Shown here in pieces: positions 19,310 to 27,501 of a stretch of DNA of 64,000 nucleotides. The translations under genes were made by a program, and so were the position numbers. The stretch comes from Lutibacter sp. HS1-25 (lineage in GTDB: Bacteria; Bacteroidota; Bacteroidia; Flavobacteriales; Flavobacteriaceae), in NCBI RefSeq assembly GCF_004121075.1, contig NZ_RHLN01000013.1:17690-81689 (forward strand), given 5' to 3'. The stretch's first letter is position 1, and every line of letters begins with the position of its first letter. The notes beneath the pieces were generated by a model, which was not told the DNA's origin, searched no databases, and saw only the letters and a program-made list of their open reading frames with translations.

Positions 19310-19846
19310 ATGCAAAGAAAAATTGTAATCACTGGAGGCCCTGGAACAGGAAAATCTACGGTAATTGAAGCTTTAATAAAACTTGATTTTACCTGTATGC
19401 CCGAAATTTCGAGAACCGTAACTTTAAATGCCCGAGACCAGGGTATTGAACAGTTATTTTTAACAAAACCATTGTTATTTAGCGAATTACTACTAGAAGG
19501 TCGTATCAATCAGTATCTTGAATCTGAGAAAAAAAACAGTGAACTCGTTTTTTTTGACCGTGGAATTCCAGATGTACACGCTTATTTAAATTATATTAGT
19601 GTTGATTTTCCAGATTCATACATTCAAAAAAGTAATTTGTACCGATATGAATTTGTGTTTTTAATGCCTCCTTGGGAAGAAATTTATATAACCGATAATG
19701 AGCGTTATGAAAATTTTGAACAGGCTTTAGCCATTCACAATCATTTAGAGCGAACTTATAAAAAATTAAATTATCCAATTATTGAAGTTCCAAAAGGCAC
19801 TGTTAAAGAACGAACCGATTTTATTTTATCATTTATAAAAAAATGA
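19310..19846 (+). CDS. Small P-loop ATPase (AAA_28 / NadR-kinase-like)
   Basis: 178 residues. Walker A GGPGTGKST at residues 7-15; FFDRGIPDVHAYL near 80 corresponds to the DRG/D motif of NadR-type kinases; the C-terminus carries LERTYKKLNYPIIEVPKGTVKERTDFIL. Proteins like this belong to AAA_28 and are thought to be nucleotide or cofactor kinases; the substrate cannot be told. Overlaps recQ by four bases (ATGA), so the two are coupled. Confidence 0.82.
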   Translation: MQRKIVITGGPGTGKSTVIEALIKLDFTCMPEISRTVTLNARDQGIEQLFLTKPLLFSELLLEGRINQYLESEKKNSELVFFDRGIPDVHAYLNYISVDFPDSYIQKSNLYRYEFVFLMPPWEEIYITDNERYENFEQALAIHNHLERTYKKLNYPIIEVPKGTVKERTDFILSFIKK

Positions 19847-21738
19847 AAACGCCTTTAGAAATACTTCAAAAATATTGGAAACACTCACAATTTAGAGAAC
19901 CACAAGAAGCTATTATAAATAGTGTTTTAAACGGCGAAAATTGTATTGTTTTACTACCAACAAGTGGTGGTAAATCTATTTGTTATCAGGTTCCTGCTTT
20001 ACTTTTAGAAGGTATTTGTATTGTTATTTCTCCTTTAATTGCTCTTATAAAAGACCAAGTTAACAGCTTACAAGAAAAAAATATCAAAGCCATTGCCTTA
20101 ACTTCACAATTATCACAAGATGAAATTGTGATTGCTTTTGACAATTTGCAATTTGGCGGTATTAAATTCTTGTATTTATCGCCCGAAAAATTACAATCAA
20201 AATTTATTCAAGAAAAAATAAAACAATTAAACGTATCATTAATCGCCATTGATGAAGCCCATTGTATATCTGAATGGGGGCACGATTTTAGACCTTCGTA
20301 TTTAGAATTAAAATTATTAAAAGAACTTCAGCCTAAAGCTAGTGTTATTGCTCTTACAGCAACGGCTACACAAAAAGTGTTAGATGATATTCAGCAAAAT
20401 TTAGAAATTGAAAATGCTCAAATTTTTAAAAAATCATTTAAACGAAATAATTTAGCTTTTCATATTATAACTACTGAAGATATTTACGGAAAATTGCGTC
20501 AGGTTTTAAGTCGGTTTAATGAATCTACCATTGTTTATACCAACAATAGAAAACAAACAAAAGAAGTTTCTAAATTTTTAAACAGAAACGGTTTTAAAAG
20601 TAGCTTTTACCACGGTGGCTTATCAAACGATGAAAAAAACAATGCTTTTAATAGTTGGATGCAAGATGAAACACCCATTATGGTTGCTACCAATGCCTTT
20701 GGTATGGGAATAGACAAACCCAATGTTAGAGCTGTAATTCATATAAATACACCAAATAGCTTAGAAAATTTTATACAAGAAGCTGGGAGGGCTGGTAGAG
20801 ACGGTAAAAATTCATATTCGGTATTATTAACCAATAAAGCAAGCTTATTTGAAACCGAAAACAAATTTGTTTCAAACATAGCAACCGTTAAATTTATAAA
20901 AACAATTTATTCACATTTAAACCAGTTTTACAGTGTTTCTATTGGAGAAACACCTGTTGAATCGGTAAATTTTTCGCTGCAAGAATTTTGTGTTAAATAT
21001 CAGTTGAATTTACTACAAACCTACAATGCTCTTAAAATTTTAGAACGCGAAAGCATTATTTTACTTGACGAAAATTATACGCGAAAATCAACCATTCGAT
21101 TTACTGTTGGTAACCAACAACTATTTAATTTTATTGAAAATACACCTTCTAAAGAAAGTTTAATTCAATTAATTTTAAGAAGTTATGGTGGTGTTTTTGA
21201 ACATTTTACCGTTATCAATGAATATGTAATTTCAAAAAAACTAAACCTTCGAAAAAAAGAAGTTATAAACCAGTTAAAAGAATTAAATGATCTTGGAATT
21301 TTAAACTATGCTTATGCTGATACAACTTCAAAACTTACTTTTTTAGTTATTAGAGAAGATGATTATACCATAAACCGAATTTCAAAAAGCATCAATCAGC
21401 AAAATGAATTGAAATTTGAAAAATTAAAATCAGTAATTCAATTTATAGAAAACAACCAGGTTTGCAGAACAACACAGCTACTCTCCTACTTTAACGAACG
21501 TACAACCGAACCTTGCGGTAAATGTGATGTTTGCTTGGCTTCAAAAGCTAAAAAAACACCCATAAAAGATATTGTTTTTCAACTTACAGAAGCTTTAAAA
21601 AAAGAGCCAATGTCATCGCAACAACTTTCAAATATTTTAAATTTCCCAGAAAATGAAATTTTAAATACCTTAAAAATATTATTAGAGAAAAATAAAATAA
21701 CAATAACTTCGCAAAATAAATTTAAACTTAATTTATAA
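19843..21738 (+). CDS. RecQ family ATP-dependent DNA helicase
   Basis: 631 residues. Motif 0/I KYWKHSQFREPQEAII and LLPTSGGKS (about 40-48), DEAH box IDEAHCISEWGHDFRP near 130, motif V/VI NAFGMGIDKPNVRAVIH and QEAGRAGRDG near 315. A shortened C-terminal RQC region has the zinc knuckle CGKCDVC (about 564-570), then a winged-helix tail. No HRDC domain follows. It unwinds forks and recombination intermediates. Second gene of a three-gene unit, joined to fmt by a TAATG overlap. The symbol recQ fits the family, but flavobacteria often carry more than one paralogue. Confidence 0.92.
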   Translation: MKTPLEILQKYWKHSQFREPQEAIINSVLNGENCIVLLPTSGGKSICYQVPALLLEGICIVISPLIALIKDQVNSLQEKNIKAIALTSQLSQDEIVIAFDNLQFGGIKFLYLSPEKLQSKFIQEKIKQLNVSLIAIDEAHCISEWGHDFRPSYLELKLLKELQPKASVIALTATATQKVLDDIQQNLEIENAQIFKKSFKRNNLAFHIITTEDIYGKLRQVLSRFNESTIVYTNNRKQTKEVSKFLNRNGFKSSFYHGGLSNDEKNNAFNSWMQDETPIMVATNAFGMGIDKPNVRAVIHINTPNSLENFIQEAGRAGRDGKNSYSVLLTNKASLFETENKFVSNIATVKFIKTIYSHLNQFYSVSIGETPVESVNFSLQEFCVKYQLNLLQTYNALKILERESIILLDENYTRKSTIRFTVGNQQLFNFIENTPSKESLIQLILRSYGGVFEHFTVINEYVISKKLNLRKKEVINQLKELNDLGILNYAYADTTSKLTFLVIREDDYTINRISKSINQQNELKFEKLKSVIQFIENNQVCRTTQLLSYFNERTTEPCGKCDVCLASKAKKTPIKDIVFQLTEALKKEPMSSQQLSNILNFPENEILNTLKILLEKNKITITSQNKFKLNL

Positions 21739-22682
21739 TGAGAGATTTGAGAATTGTATTTATGGGAACGCCCGATTTTGCTGTTGCTACTTTAGATGCT
21801 TTGTTAAAAGCAAAATTTAATGTAGTTGGCGTAATTACTGCACCCGATAAACCTGCAGGAAGAGGACGAAAATTAAATCAGTCTGCCGTTAAAACATACG
21901 CTTTAGAACACCAATTAAATATATTACAACCTACCAATTTAAAAAGTGAAGATTTTATTGCTGAATTAAAAGCTTTAAATGCCAATTTACAAATTGTAGT
22001 AGCTTTTAGAATGTTACCCAATGTAGTTTGGCAAATGCCCCAATTTGGAACCTTTAATTTACACGCATCACTTTTACCAGATTATAGAGGTGCTGCTCCT
22101 ATAAATTGGGCTATTATAAATGGTGATACCAAAACTGGTGTCACAACTTTTTTTATTGATGAAAAAATTGATACCGGAAATATTATTTTACAAGAAGAAG
22201 TTTTAATTGGCGAAAATGAAACTTTAGGTGAATTACACGATAAATTAATGAATATTGGTAGTAAATTGGTTGTAAAAACAGTACAAGCCATTAAAGAAGG
22301 TACTGTTACAACTACAAAACAACCTGAAATTGAAGAAAAAGCTGCTCCTAAAATATTTACTGATACCTGTAAAATTAACTGGAACGATTCTTTAAACAAT
22401 ATTTACAATTTAATTAGAGGTTTAAACCCTTATCCTGCTGCTTGGACAACTTTGATAAATAATAATGAAGAAATTAAATTGAAGATTTTTGATGTAAAAA
22501 AGGAAGAAGCAATCCACCAAAACAAAAATGGTAAAATAATTACTTCAAAAAATGAAATTAAAGTTGCAGTTACAAATGGTTACATTATACTTGAAAGTTT
22601 ACAACTTTCTGGTAAACGAAAAATGGATAGCAAAAGTTTATTAAATGGTTTTAGTTTTAACGAGCAAGCTATTTTACAATAA
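21738..22682 (+). CDS. fmt: Methionyl-tRNA formyltransferase
   Basis: 314 residues. It formylates initiator Met-tRNA with 10-formyl-THF. N-terminal Rossmann-like domain begins LRIVFMGTPDFAV; the catalytic signature HASLLPDYRGAAPINWAIINGDTKTG (about 112-137) carries the conserved Asn/His/Asp set; the C-terminal OB-fold tRNA-binding domain starts near 205 (INWNDSLNNIYNLIRGLNPYPAAWT). Translated from an ATG overlapping the recQ stop. Confidence 0.95.
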   Translation: MRDLRIVFMGTPDFAVATLDALLKAKFNVVGVITAPDKPAGRGRKLNQSAVKTYALEHQLNILQPTNLKSEDFIAELKALNANLQIVVAFRMLPNVVWQMPQFGTFNLHASLLPDYRGAAPINWAIINGDTKTGVTTFFIDEKIDTGNIILQEEVLIGENETLGELHDKLMNIGSKLVVKTVQAIKEGTVTTTKQPEIEEKAAPKIFTDTCKINWNDSLNNIYNLIRGLNPYPAAWTTLINNNEEIKLKIFDVKKEEAIHQNKNGKIITSKNEIKVAVTNGYIILESLQLSGKRKMDSKSLLNGFSFNEQAILQ

Positions 22683-22787
22683 ACCTATATTTTACTAGGC
22701 TTACAGGCTTTTTTACAAAAAAAATACAAACGTTATTAACATTTAACCTCTTTTATTAACAAAAGTAACAAGTTTTATGCTAAAAAC

Positions 22788-22817
22788 TTGCACAAACCCT
22801 TATTCCGTCTAACTTTG
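22788..22817 (+). promoter_or_regulatory. Consensus promoter of the HU gene
   Basis: TTG (22788-22790), exactly 19 nt, then TAACTTTG (22810-22817): a near-perfect Bacteroidota promoter. The predicted start is near 22824, leaving a leader of about 47 nt. Confidence 0.75.
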
Positions 22818-22870
22818 TTAAGCTATTATTAGCGAAATATGTTTAACCAAAATAAATTAAGATTTAAATT

Positions 22871-23143
22871 ATGAACAAATCAGATTTAATTGATGCTATG
22901 GCAGCTGATGCTGGCATTTCAAAAGCAGCAGCAAAGTTAGCTTTAGAATCATTAACAGACAATGTAACAAAAACACTTAAAGATGGTGGTAAAGTTGCAC
23001 TAGTAGGATGGGGAACTTGGTCTATCTCTAAAAGAGCGGCTAGAAGTGGTAGAAACCCTCAAACAGGAAAAACCATTAATATTGAAGCTAAAAATGTAGT
23101 TAAATTTAAAGCAGGTGCTGGATTTAGCGATGCTGTAAACTAA
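22871..23143 (+). CDS. HU family DNA-binding protein
   Basis: 90 residues, the usual HU length. N-terminal helices MNKSDLIDAMAADAGISKAAAKLALESL; beta-arm signature GWGTWSISKRAARSGRNPQTGKTI (about 46-70), with the Pro that intercalates into bent DNA; C-terminal strand VVKFKAGAGFSDAVN. Homodimeric nucleoid protein. It has a strong consensus promoter and its own terminator, so it is probably highly expressed. Confidence 0.96.
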   Translation: MNKSDLIDAMAADAGISKAAAKLALESLTDNVTKTLKDGGKVALVGWGTWSISKRAARSGRNPQTGKTINIEAKNVVKFKAGAGFSDAVN

Positions 23144-23164
23144 TACATAAAAGTTTATCTTATT

Positions 23165-23200
23165 AAAAAGCTTTCTAAAAAAATTAGAGAGCTTTTTTTT
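23165..23200 (+). terminator. Intrinsic terminator of the HU gene
   Basis: The stem AAAGCTTTCTAA / TTAGAGAGCTTT (one G-T wobble) is followed by eight T, 22 nt after the stop. Confidence 0.8.
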
Positions 23201-23239
23201 GTTCCATATTTTTATTACATTTAATCAAACGCTTTATTT

Positions 23240-23797
23240 ATGCTAAAAATAAAACCCTCAAAAGGAAGGTTGCTAATTGCTGAACCTTCAATATTAAACG
23301 ACAAATCATTTAATAGGTCTGTTATATTCTTAACAGAACATAATAATGACGGAACAATTGGTTTTATTCTTAACAAACCTTCAGAATTTACAATTGTAGA
23401 TTTAATTCCAGATATTGATTGTGATTTTGTAATTTACAATGGCGGTCCAGTAGAACAAGAAAACCTATATTTTATTCATAAAATACCCGAATTAATAACA
23501 GATAGTGTGCATATAGCTAACAACATTTATTGGGGTGGTAATTTTGAAAAATTAACAGCGTTATTAAATAACAACAAGATTAAAGCAGATGATATTCGTT
23601 TTTTTCTAGGATATTCTGGATGGTCACAAGAACAATTAAATACAGAACTCCTTGAATCTAGCTGGGTTGTTATTGAAAATAAATTTGAGAATTTATTTTC
23701 TGTAGAAAGTGATGAATTTTGGAAAAATCAATTGCTTAAATTTGGTGGAGAATACCAAATTTGGGCAAATGCACCTGAAGATCCTGCCTTAAACTAA
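23240..23797 (+). CDS. YqgE/AlgH family protein
   Basis: 185 residues. The family signature begins KGRLLIAEPSILNDKSFNRSVIFLTEH and continues GTIGFILNKP, NGGPVEQENLYFIHKI and IRFFLGYSGWSQEQLNTELLESSWVV. Soluble protein of unknown mechanism; AlgH was named for an alginate phenotype in Pseudomonas, which should not be transferred here. Convergent with the ferredoxin gene. Confidence 0.9.
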   Translation: MLKIKPSKGRLLIAEPSILNDKSFNRSVIFLTEHNNDGTIGFILNKPSEFTIVDLIPDIDCDFVIYNGGPVEQENLYFIHKIPELITDSVHIANNIYWGGNFEKLTALLNNNKIKADDIRFFLGYSGWSQEQLNTELLESSWVVIENKFENLFSVESDEFWKNQLLKFGGEYQIWANAPEDPALN

Positions 23798-23813
23798 TTT
23801 TTTAAAAATTCAA

Positions 23814-24170
23814 CTATACGTCTCCCTTATGTAAAAATTGATGTTTAGCTAATAAAACCTCATCAGTTTCAACATTATCTTCATCAGGTACACAACAATC
23901 AACAGGACAAACTGCTGCGCATTGTGGCTCGTTAAAAAAACCTTTACACTCTGTGCATTTATCTGTTACAATAAAATAGTATTCGTCATTTAAAGGTTCC
24001 TGCAACTCATCAGCATCAATTTTATTACCATTTGGCAAAACCACACCTCCTTCAAGTGAAGTTCCATCACTGTATTTCCAATCTTCAGACGCTTCATATA
24101 TAGCATTGTTTGGACATTCTGCTTCACAAGCGCCACAATTTATACATTCATCTGTTATTTTTATTGCCAT
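23814..24170 (-). CDS. 4Fe-4S dicluster ferredoxin
   Basis: 118 residues. Cluster I motif CINCGACEAECP (residues 10-21); the second set is CTECKGFFNEPQCAAVCP, a 2[4Fe-4S] arrangement with an 8-residue insertion, and a further CC pair follows (VDCCVPDED). An extended acidic insert of about 40 residues lies between the clusters. A soluble electron carrier; its partners are unknown. Its start is 48 bp from that of the LuxC-like gene, with overlapping divergent promoters. Confidence 0.92.
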   Translation of the reverse strand: MAIKITDECINCGACEAECPNNAIYEASEDWKYSDGTSLEGGVVLPNGNKIDADELQEPLNDEYYFIVTDKCTECKGFFNEPQCAAVCPVDCCVPDEDNVETDEVLLAKHQFLHKGDV

Positions 24171-24185
24171 ACTATGTATTTAGAT

Positions 24186-24204
24186 TAATTTTGCAGCAAA
24201 TATA
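24186..24204. promoter_or_regulatory. Overlapping divergent promoters, ferredoxin / LuxC-like gene
   Basis: TAATTTTG on the plus strand (24186-24193) and TATATTTG on the minus strand (24204-24197) lie 3 bp apart in the 48-bp spacer. Each puts its start inside the other's -7 region, so the two polymerases could not bind together. Confidence 0.55.
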
Positions 24205-24218
24205 AAATTTTTACGACA

Positions 24219-25292
24219 ATGAAATTAGAGCAACGAAAAGAAGCTTTTGCAAAACTAGGTGTATTTTTTAAACAATTCTCTAATTCAAAAATTGAAAAAA
24301 CAGACAATTCAGAATTCAACACGCTATTTTTTGATGCTTTTAAAATGCAAATCGAAAGAGCTCAAGAGTTTAACGGATGGTTTACAAAAAACAATGTGCT
24401 TACAGCAATTGAAAGTTGGAGCAATGCTTTGAGCATTGATAATTTGAATAAATGGACTTCAAAATACTCTTTTAATGAAAATACCGAACCAAAAACTGTA
24501 GCCATTATTATGGCTGGTAACATTCCTTTGGTGGGTTTTCATGATTTGTTGTGTGTGCTTATTACAGGAAATAAAGCCTTGGTAAAACTTTCATCACATG
24601 ATAAACATTTTTTACCTTTAATAGTTAAATATTTAGAACATTACAATCCTTCATTTAAAAACAGCGTTACTTTTACACAAGAAAAATTAACCAATTTTGA
24701 CGCCGTTATTGCAACTGGAAGTAACAATACTGCACGTTATTTTGAGCATTATTTTGGAAAATACCCAAATATTATTCGTAAAAACAGAAATTCGGTTGCC
24801 ATAATTACAGGAAAAGAAACCAATGAAGAACTTGAAGCCTTGGGTGAAGACATTTTTCTATATTTTGGATTGGGTTGTAGAAGTGTTTCAAAATTATTTG
24901 TGCCAAAAAATTACAATTTCGATTTACTATTCAATGCCTTATACAAATATAACGACATTATAAATTACAAAAAATACGAAAACAATTACGACTATAATAA
25001 AGCCGTTTATTTAATGAGTATGTTTAAAATATTAGAAAATGGATTTGTAATGTTGAAGGAAGACAGTAGTTATAGCTCGCCTATTGCAACTGTATTTTAT
25101 GAGCATTATGACGATTTTGAAATCTTGACAAAAAAGCTAAAAGCAGAAAGTGAGCAAATTCAATGTATTGCGAGTAACGAAAACGTTGTAGATTTCGTAA
25201 AATTCGGCAAAACTCAACATCCAAAATTATGGAATTATGCCGATAATGTCGATACCATTGAATTTTTAACGAAAAGTAGCGATTTTTTTTAA
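24219..25292 (+). CDS. LuxC-like acyl-CoA / fatty aldehyde-forming reductase
   Basis: 357 residues, LuxC family (aldehyde dehydrogenase superfamily). The nucleotide-binding part has VAIIMAGNIPLVGFHDLLCVLITGNKALVKLSS (about 90-120), IATGSNNTARYFEHYFGKYPNIIRKNRNSVAIITGKET, and the catalytic Cys in YFGLGCRSVSKLFVP (about 213-227). It reduces acyl-CoA or acyl-ACP to an aldehyde with NADPH. No other lux genes are present, so bioluminescence is not implied. It sits ahead of serC and serA; the physiological substrate is unknown. Confidence 0.85.
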   Translation: MKLEQRKEAFAKLGVFFKQFSNSKIEKTDNSEFNTLFFDAFKMQIERAQEFNGWFTKNNVLTAIESWSNALSIDNLNKWTSKYSFNENTEPKTVAIIMAGNIPLVGFHDLLCVLITGNKALVKLSSHDKHFLPLIVKYLEHYNPSFKNSVTFTQEKLTNFDAVIATGSNNTARYFEHYFGKYPNIIRKNRNSVAIITGKETNEELEALGEDIFLYFGLGCRSVSKLFVPKNYNFDLLFNALYKYNDIINYKKYENNYDYNKAVYLMSMFKILENGFVMLKEDSSYSSPIATVFYEHYDDFEILTKKLKAESEQIQCIASNENVVDFVKFGKTQHPKLWNYADNVDTIEFLTKSSDFF

Positions 25293-25361
25293 TAAATATT
25301 TTACTCTTTTTTATATTTTTTTAACGAAATTTGTCAGAAATTTAATTCATATTTTATAAAA

Positions 25362-26429
25362 ATGAAAAAACATAATTTTAGCGCAGGTCCTTGTATTTTA
25401 CCTCAAGAAGTTTTAGCAAAATCTGCCGAAGCGATACTTAATTTTGATGGTCTTAATTTATCATTAATAGAAATTTCACACAGAAGCAAAGAGTTTATTG
25501 CTGTAATGGATAAAGCAGTAAGTTTAGTAAAAGAATTATTAAACCTACCTGAAGGTTACTCCGTATTATTTTTACAAGGTGGTGCAAGTCTAGAATTTTT
25601 GATGACACCTTATAATATTATGAAAGTTGGCGGTAAGGCTGGATATTTAGACACAGGTGCTTGGAGTTCTAAAGCTATCAAAGAGGCTAAATTATTAGGT
25701 GATGTTGAAGTGTTTGCTTCATCTAAAGATAAAACTTACAACTACATACCTAAAAATTACACTGTACCAAAAGACGTTGACTATATCCACGTAACTAGTA
25801 ACAACACTATTTATGGTACTCAAATAAAAGATTTCCCAAAAACTGATGCACCTTTAGTTGCTGATATGAGTTCTGATATCTTTTCTCGTCAGTTAGACTT
25901 TAGCAAATTCGATATTATTTATGCTGGAGCACAAAAAAATATGGGACCTGCTGGTGCAACACTTGTTGTTGTTAAAGACGAAATTTTAGGAAAAACTGGA
26001 CGTCAAATTCCTGCAATGTTAGATTATCAATCTCATATCAAAAACGACAGTATGTTTAATACACCTGCTGTTTTCTCTGTATATGTTTCAATGTTAACAT
26101 TACAATGGTTAAAAGACTTAGGTGGTATTCCAGCTATCGAAAAAATAAATGAAGAAAAAGCTGCTTTATTGTATGCTGAAATTGATAGAAATCCTCATTT
26201 TAAAGGTTTTGCTGAAAAAGAAGATCGCTCATTAATGAACGTTACTTTTAACTTAACTAACGAAGCTGACCAAGAAGCATTTGACAAAATTTGGAATGCA
26301 GCTGGTATTAGTGGTATAAAAGGTCACAGATCAGTTGGTGGATATAGAGCTAGTATTTACAATGCAATGCCTATTGAAAGTGTTCAAGTACTTATTGATG
26401 CAATGCAACAACTTGAAAAACAAAACTAA
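25362..26429 (+). CDS. serC: Phosphoserine aminotransferase
   Basis: 355 residues. PLP enzyme converting 3-phosphohydroxypyruvate and glutamate to phosphoserine. N-terminal KHNFSAGPCILPQEVL; VLFLQGGASLEFLMTPYN near 70; the lysine forming the Schiff base in YAGAQKNMGPAGATLVVVK (about 188-206); C-terminal GHRSVGGYRASIYNAMPIESV. It supplies serine and, via phosphoserine homologues, pyridoxal phosphate. It lies 18 bp upstream of serA, so the two form the serine operon. Confidence 0.96.
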   Translation: MKKHNFSAGPCILPQEVLAKSAEAILNFDGLNLSLIEISHRSKEFIAVMDKAVSLVKELLNLPEGYSVLFLQGGASLEFLMTPYNIMKVGGKAGYLDTGAWSSKAIKEAKLLGDVEVFASSKDKTYNYIPKNYTVPKDVDYIHVTSNNTIYGTQIKDFPKTDAPLVADMSSDIFSRQLDFSKFDIIYAGAQKNMGPAGATLVVVKDEILGKTGRQIPAMLDYQSHIKNDSMFNTPAVFSVYVSMLTLQWLKDLGGIPAIEKINEEKAALLYAEIDRNPHFKGFAEKEDRSLMNVTFNLTNEADQEAFDKIWNAAGISGIKGHRSVGGYRASIYNAMPIESVQVLIDAMQQLEKQN

Positions 26430-26447
26430 TAACAAAAATATATTATA

Positions 26448-27398
26448 ATGAAAGTATTAGCAAATGACGGTTTAGCCAAAAGTGGTATAGCAGCTCTTGG
26501 ATTAAATGGTTTTGAAGTGGATTTAACTACTGTTGCACAAGATCAATTGGTAGATTACATAAACAAAAATGAAATTGTTGTATTACTTGTAAGAAGTGCT
26601 ACACAAGTTAGAAAAGATATTATAGACAATTGCCCTTCTTTAAAAATTATTGGTCGTGGTGGTGTTGGAATGGACAATATTGATGTTGAATATGCTCGCG
26701 AAAAAGGCCTAAAAGTAATTAATACACCTGCAGCATCTTCTCACTCTGTTGCAGAGTTGGTTTTTGCTCATTTATTTGGAATGGTTCGTTTCTTACACGA
26801 TGCAAACCGTAACATGCCTTTAGAAGGTGAATCAAAATTCAATACATTAAAAAAAGCTTATGCTAAAGGTATTGAGCTAAAAGGTAAAACTTTGGGTGTA
26901 ATTGGTTTTGGTAGAATTGGTCAAGCAACTGCAAAGGTTGCCTTAGGATTAGGAATGAAAGTTATTGCTTTTGACCCATTTTTAGAAAGTGCAGATTTAG
27001 AATTAGAGTTTTTTGATGGTCAAAAAGTTTCATTTAACGTTAAAACAATTGCAAAAGACGAAGTTTTAAAACAAGCTGACTTTTTAACTTTACACGTTCC
27101 TGCTCAAAAAGAGTACGCTATTTCAACAAAAGAATTTGAAATAATGAAAGACGGCGCTATTTTAGTTAACGCAGCACGTGGTGGTGTAGTTGATGAAGTT
27201 GCATTGGTAAAAGCTATTGAAAGTGGTAAAATTGCAAAAGCTGCTTTAGACGTTTTTGAAAAAGAACCAAAACCTGAAGTTCAATTACTAATGAACCCTA
27301 ACCTATCTTTAACTCCACATATTGGTGCAGCAACTGCTGAAGCACAAGATAGAATTGGAACAGAATTAGCACAACAAATTGTTGAAATATTAAAATAA
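26448..27398 (+). CDS. serA: D-3-phosphoglycerate dehydrogenase
   Basis: 316 residues. NAD-dependent first enzyme of serine synthesis. Visible: RSATQVRKDII, GRGGVGMDNIDVEYAREKG, Rossmann glycine motif GVIGFGRIGQATAKVALGLGMK (about 148-170), catalytic Arg/Glu/His set in NAARGGVVDE and TPHIGAATAEAQ near 290. Short form without the C-terminal ACT regulatory domain of E. coli SerA, so no allosteric serine site is expected. A terminator follows 18 nt after the stop. Confidence 0.94.
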   Translation: MKVLANDGLAKSGIAALGLNGFEVDLTTVAQDQLVDYINKNEIVVLLVRSATQVRKDIIDNCPSLKIIGRGGVGMDNIDVEYAREKGLKVINTPAASSHSVAELVFAHLFGMVRFLHDANRNMPLEGESKFNTLKKAYAKGIELKGKTLGVIGFGRIGQATAKVALGLGMKVIAFDPFLESADLELEFFDGQKVSFNVKTIAKDEVLKQADFLTLHVPAQKEYAISTKEFEIMKDGAILVNAARGGVVDEVALVKAIESGKIAKAALDVFEKEPKPEVQLLMNPNLSLTPHIGAATAEAQDRIGTELAQQIVEILK

Positions 27399-27416
27399 TT
27401 TGTAGTACATATATTT

Positions 27417-27447
27417 AAAAAAAGGCTGTTATTTAACAGCCTTTTTT
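27417..27447 (+). terminator. Intrinsic terminator of serCA
   Basis: The stem AAGGCTGTT / AACAGCCTT with an ATTT loop is followed by six T, 18 nt after the serA stop. Confidence 0.85.
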
Positions 27448-27501
27448 AGTTTATAATTGTAACTTTGACACATTAGTTATTATAAAAACACAAAACTTAA
27501 T

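Noticed and set aside
24219..25292. Bioluminescence gene luxC
   Set aside because: No luxA, luxB, luxD or luxE nearby; the family also includes non-luminous acyl reductases.
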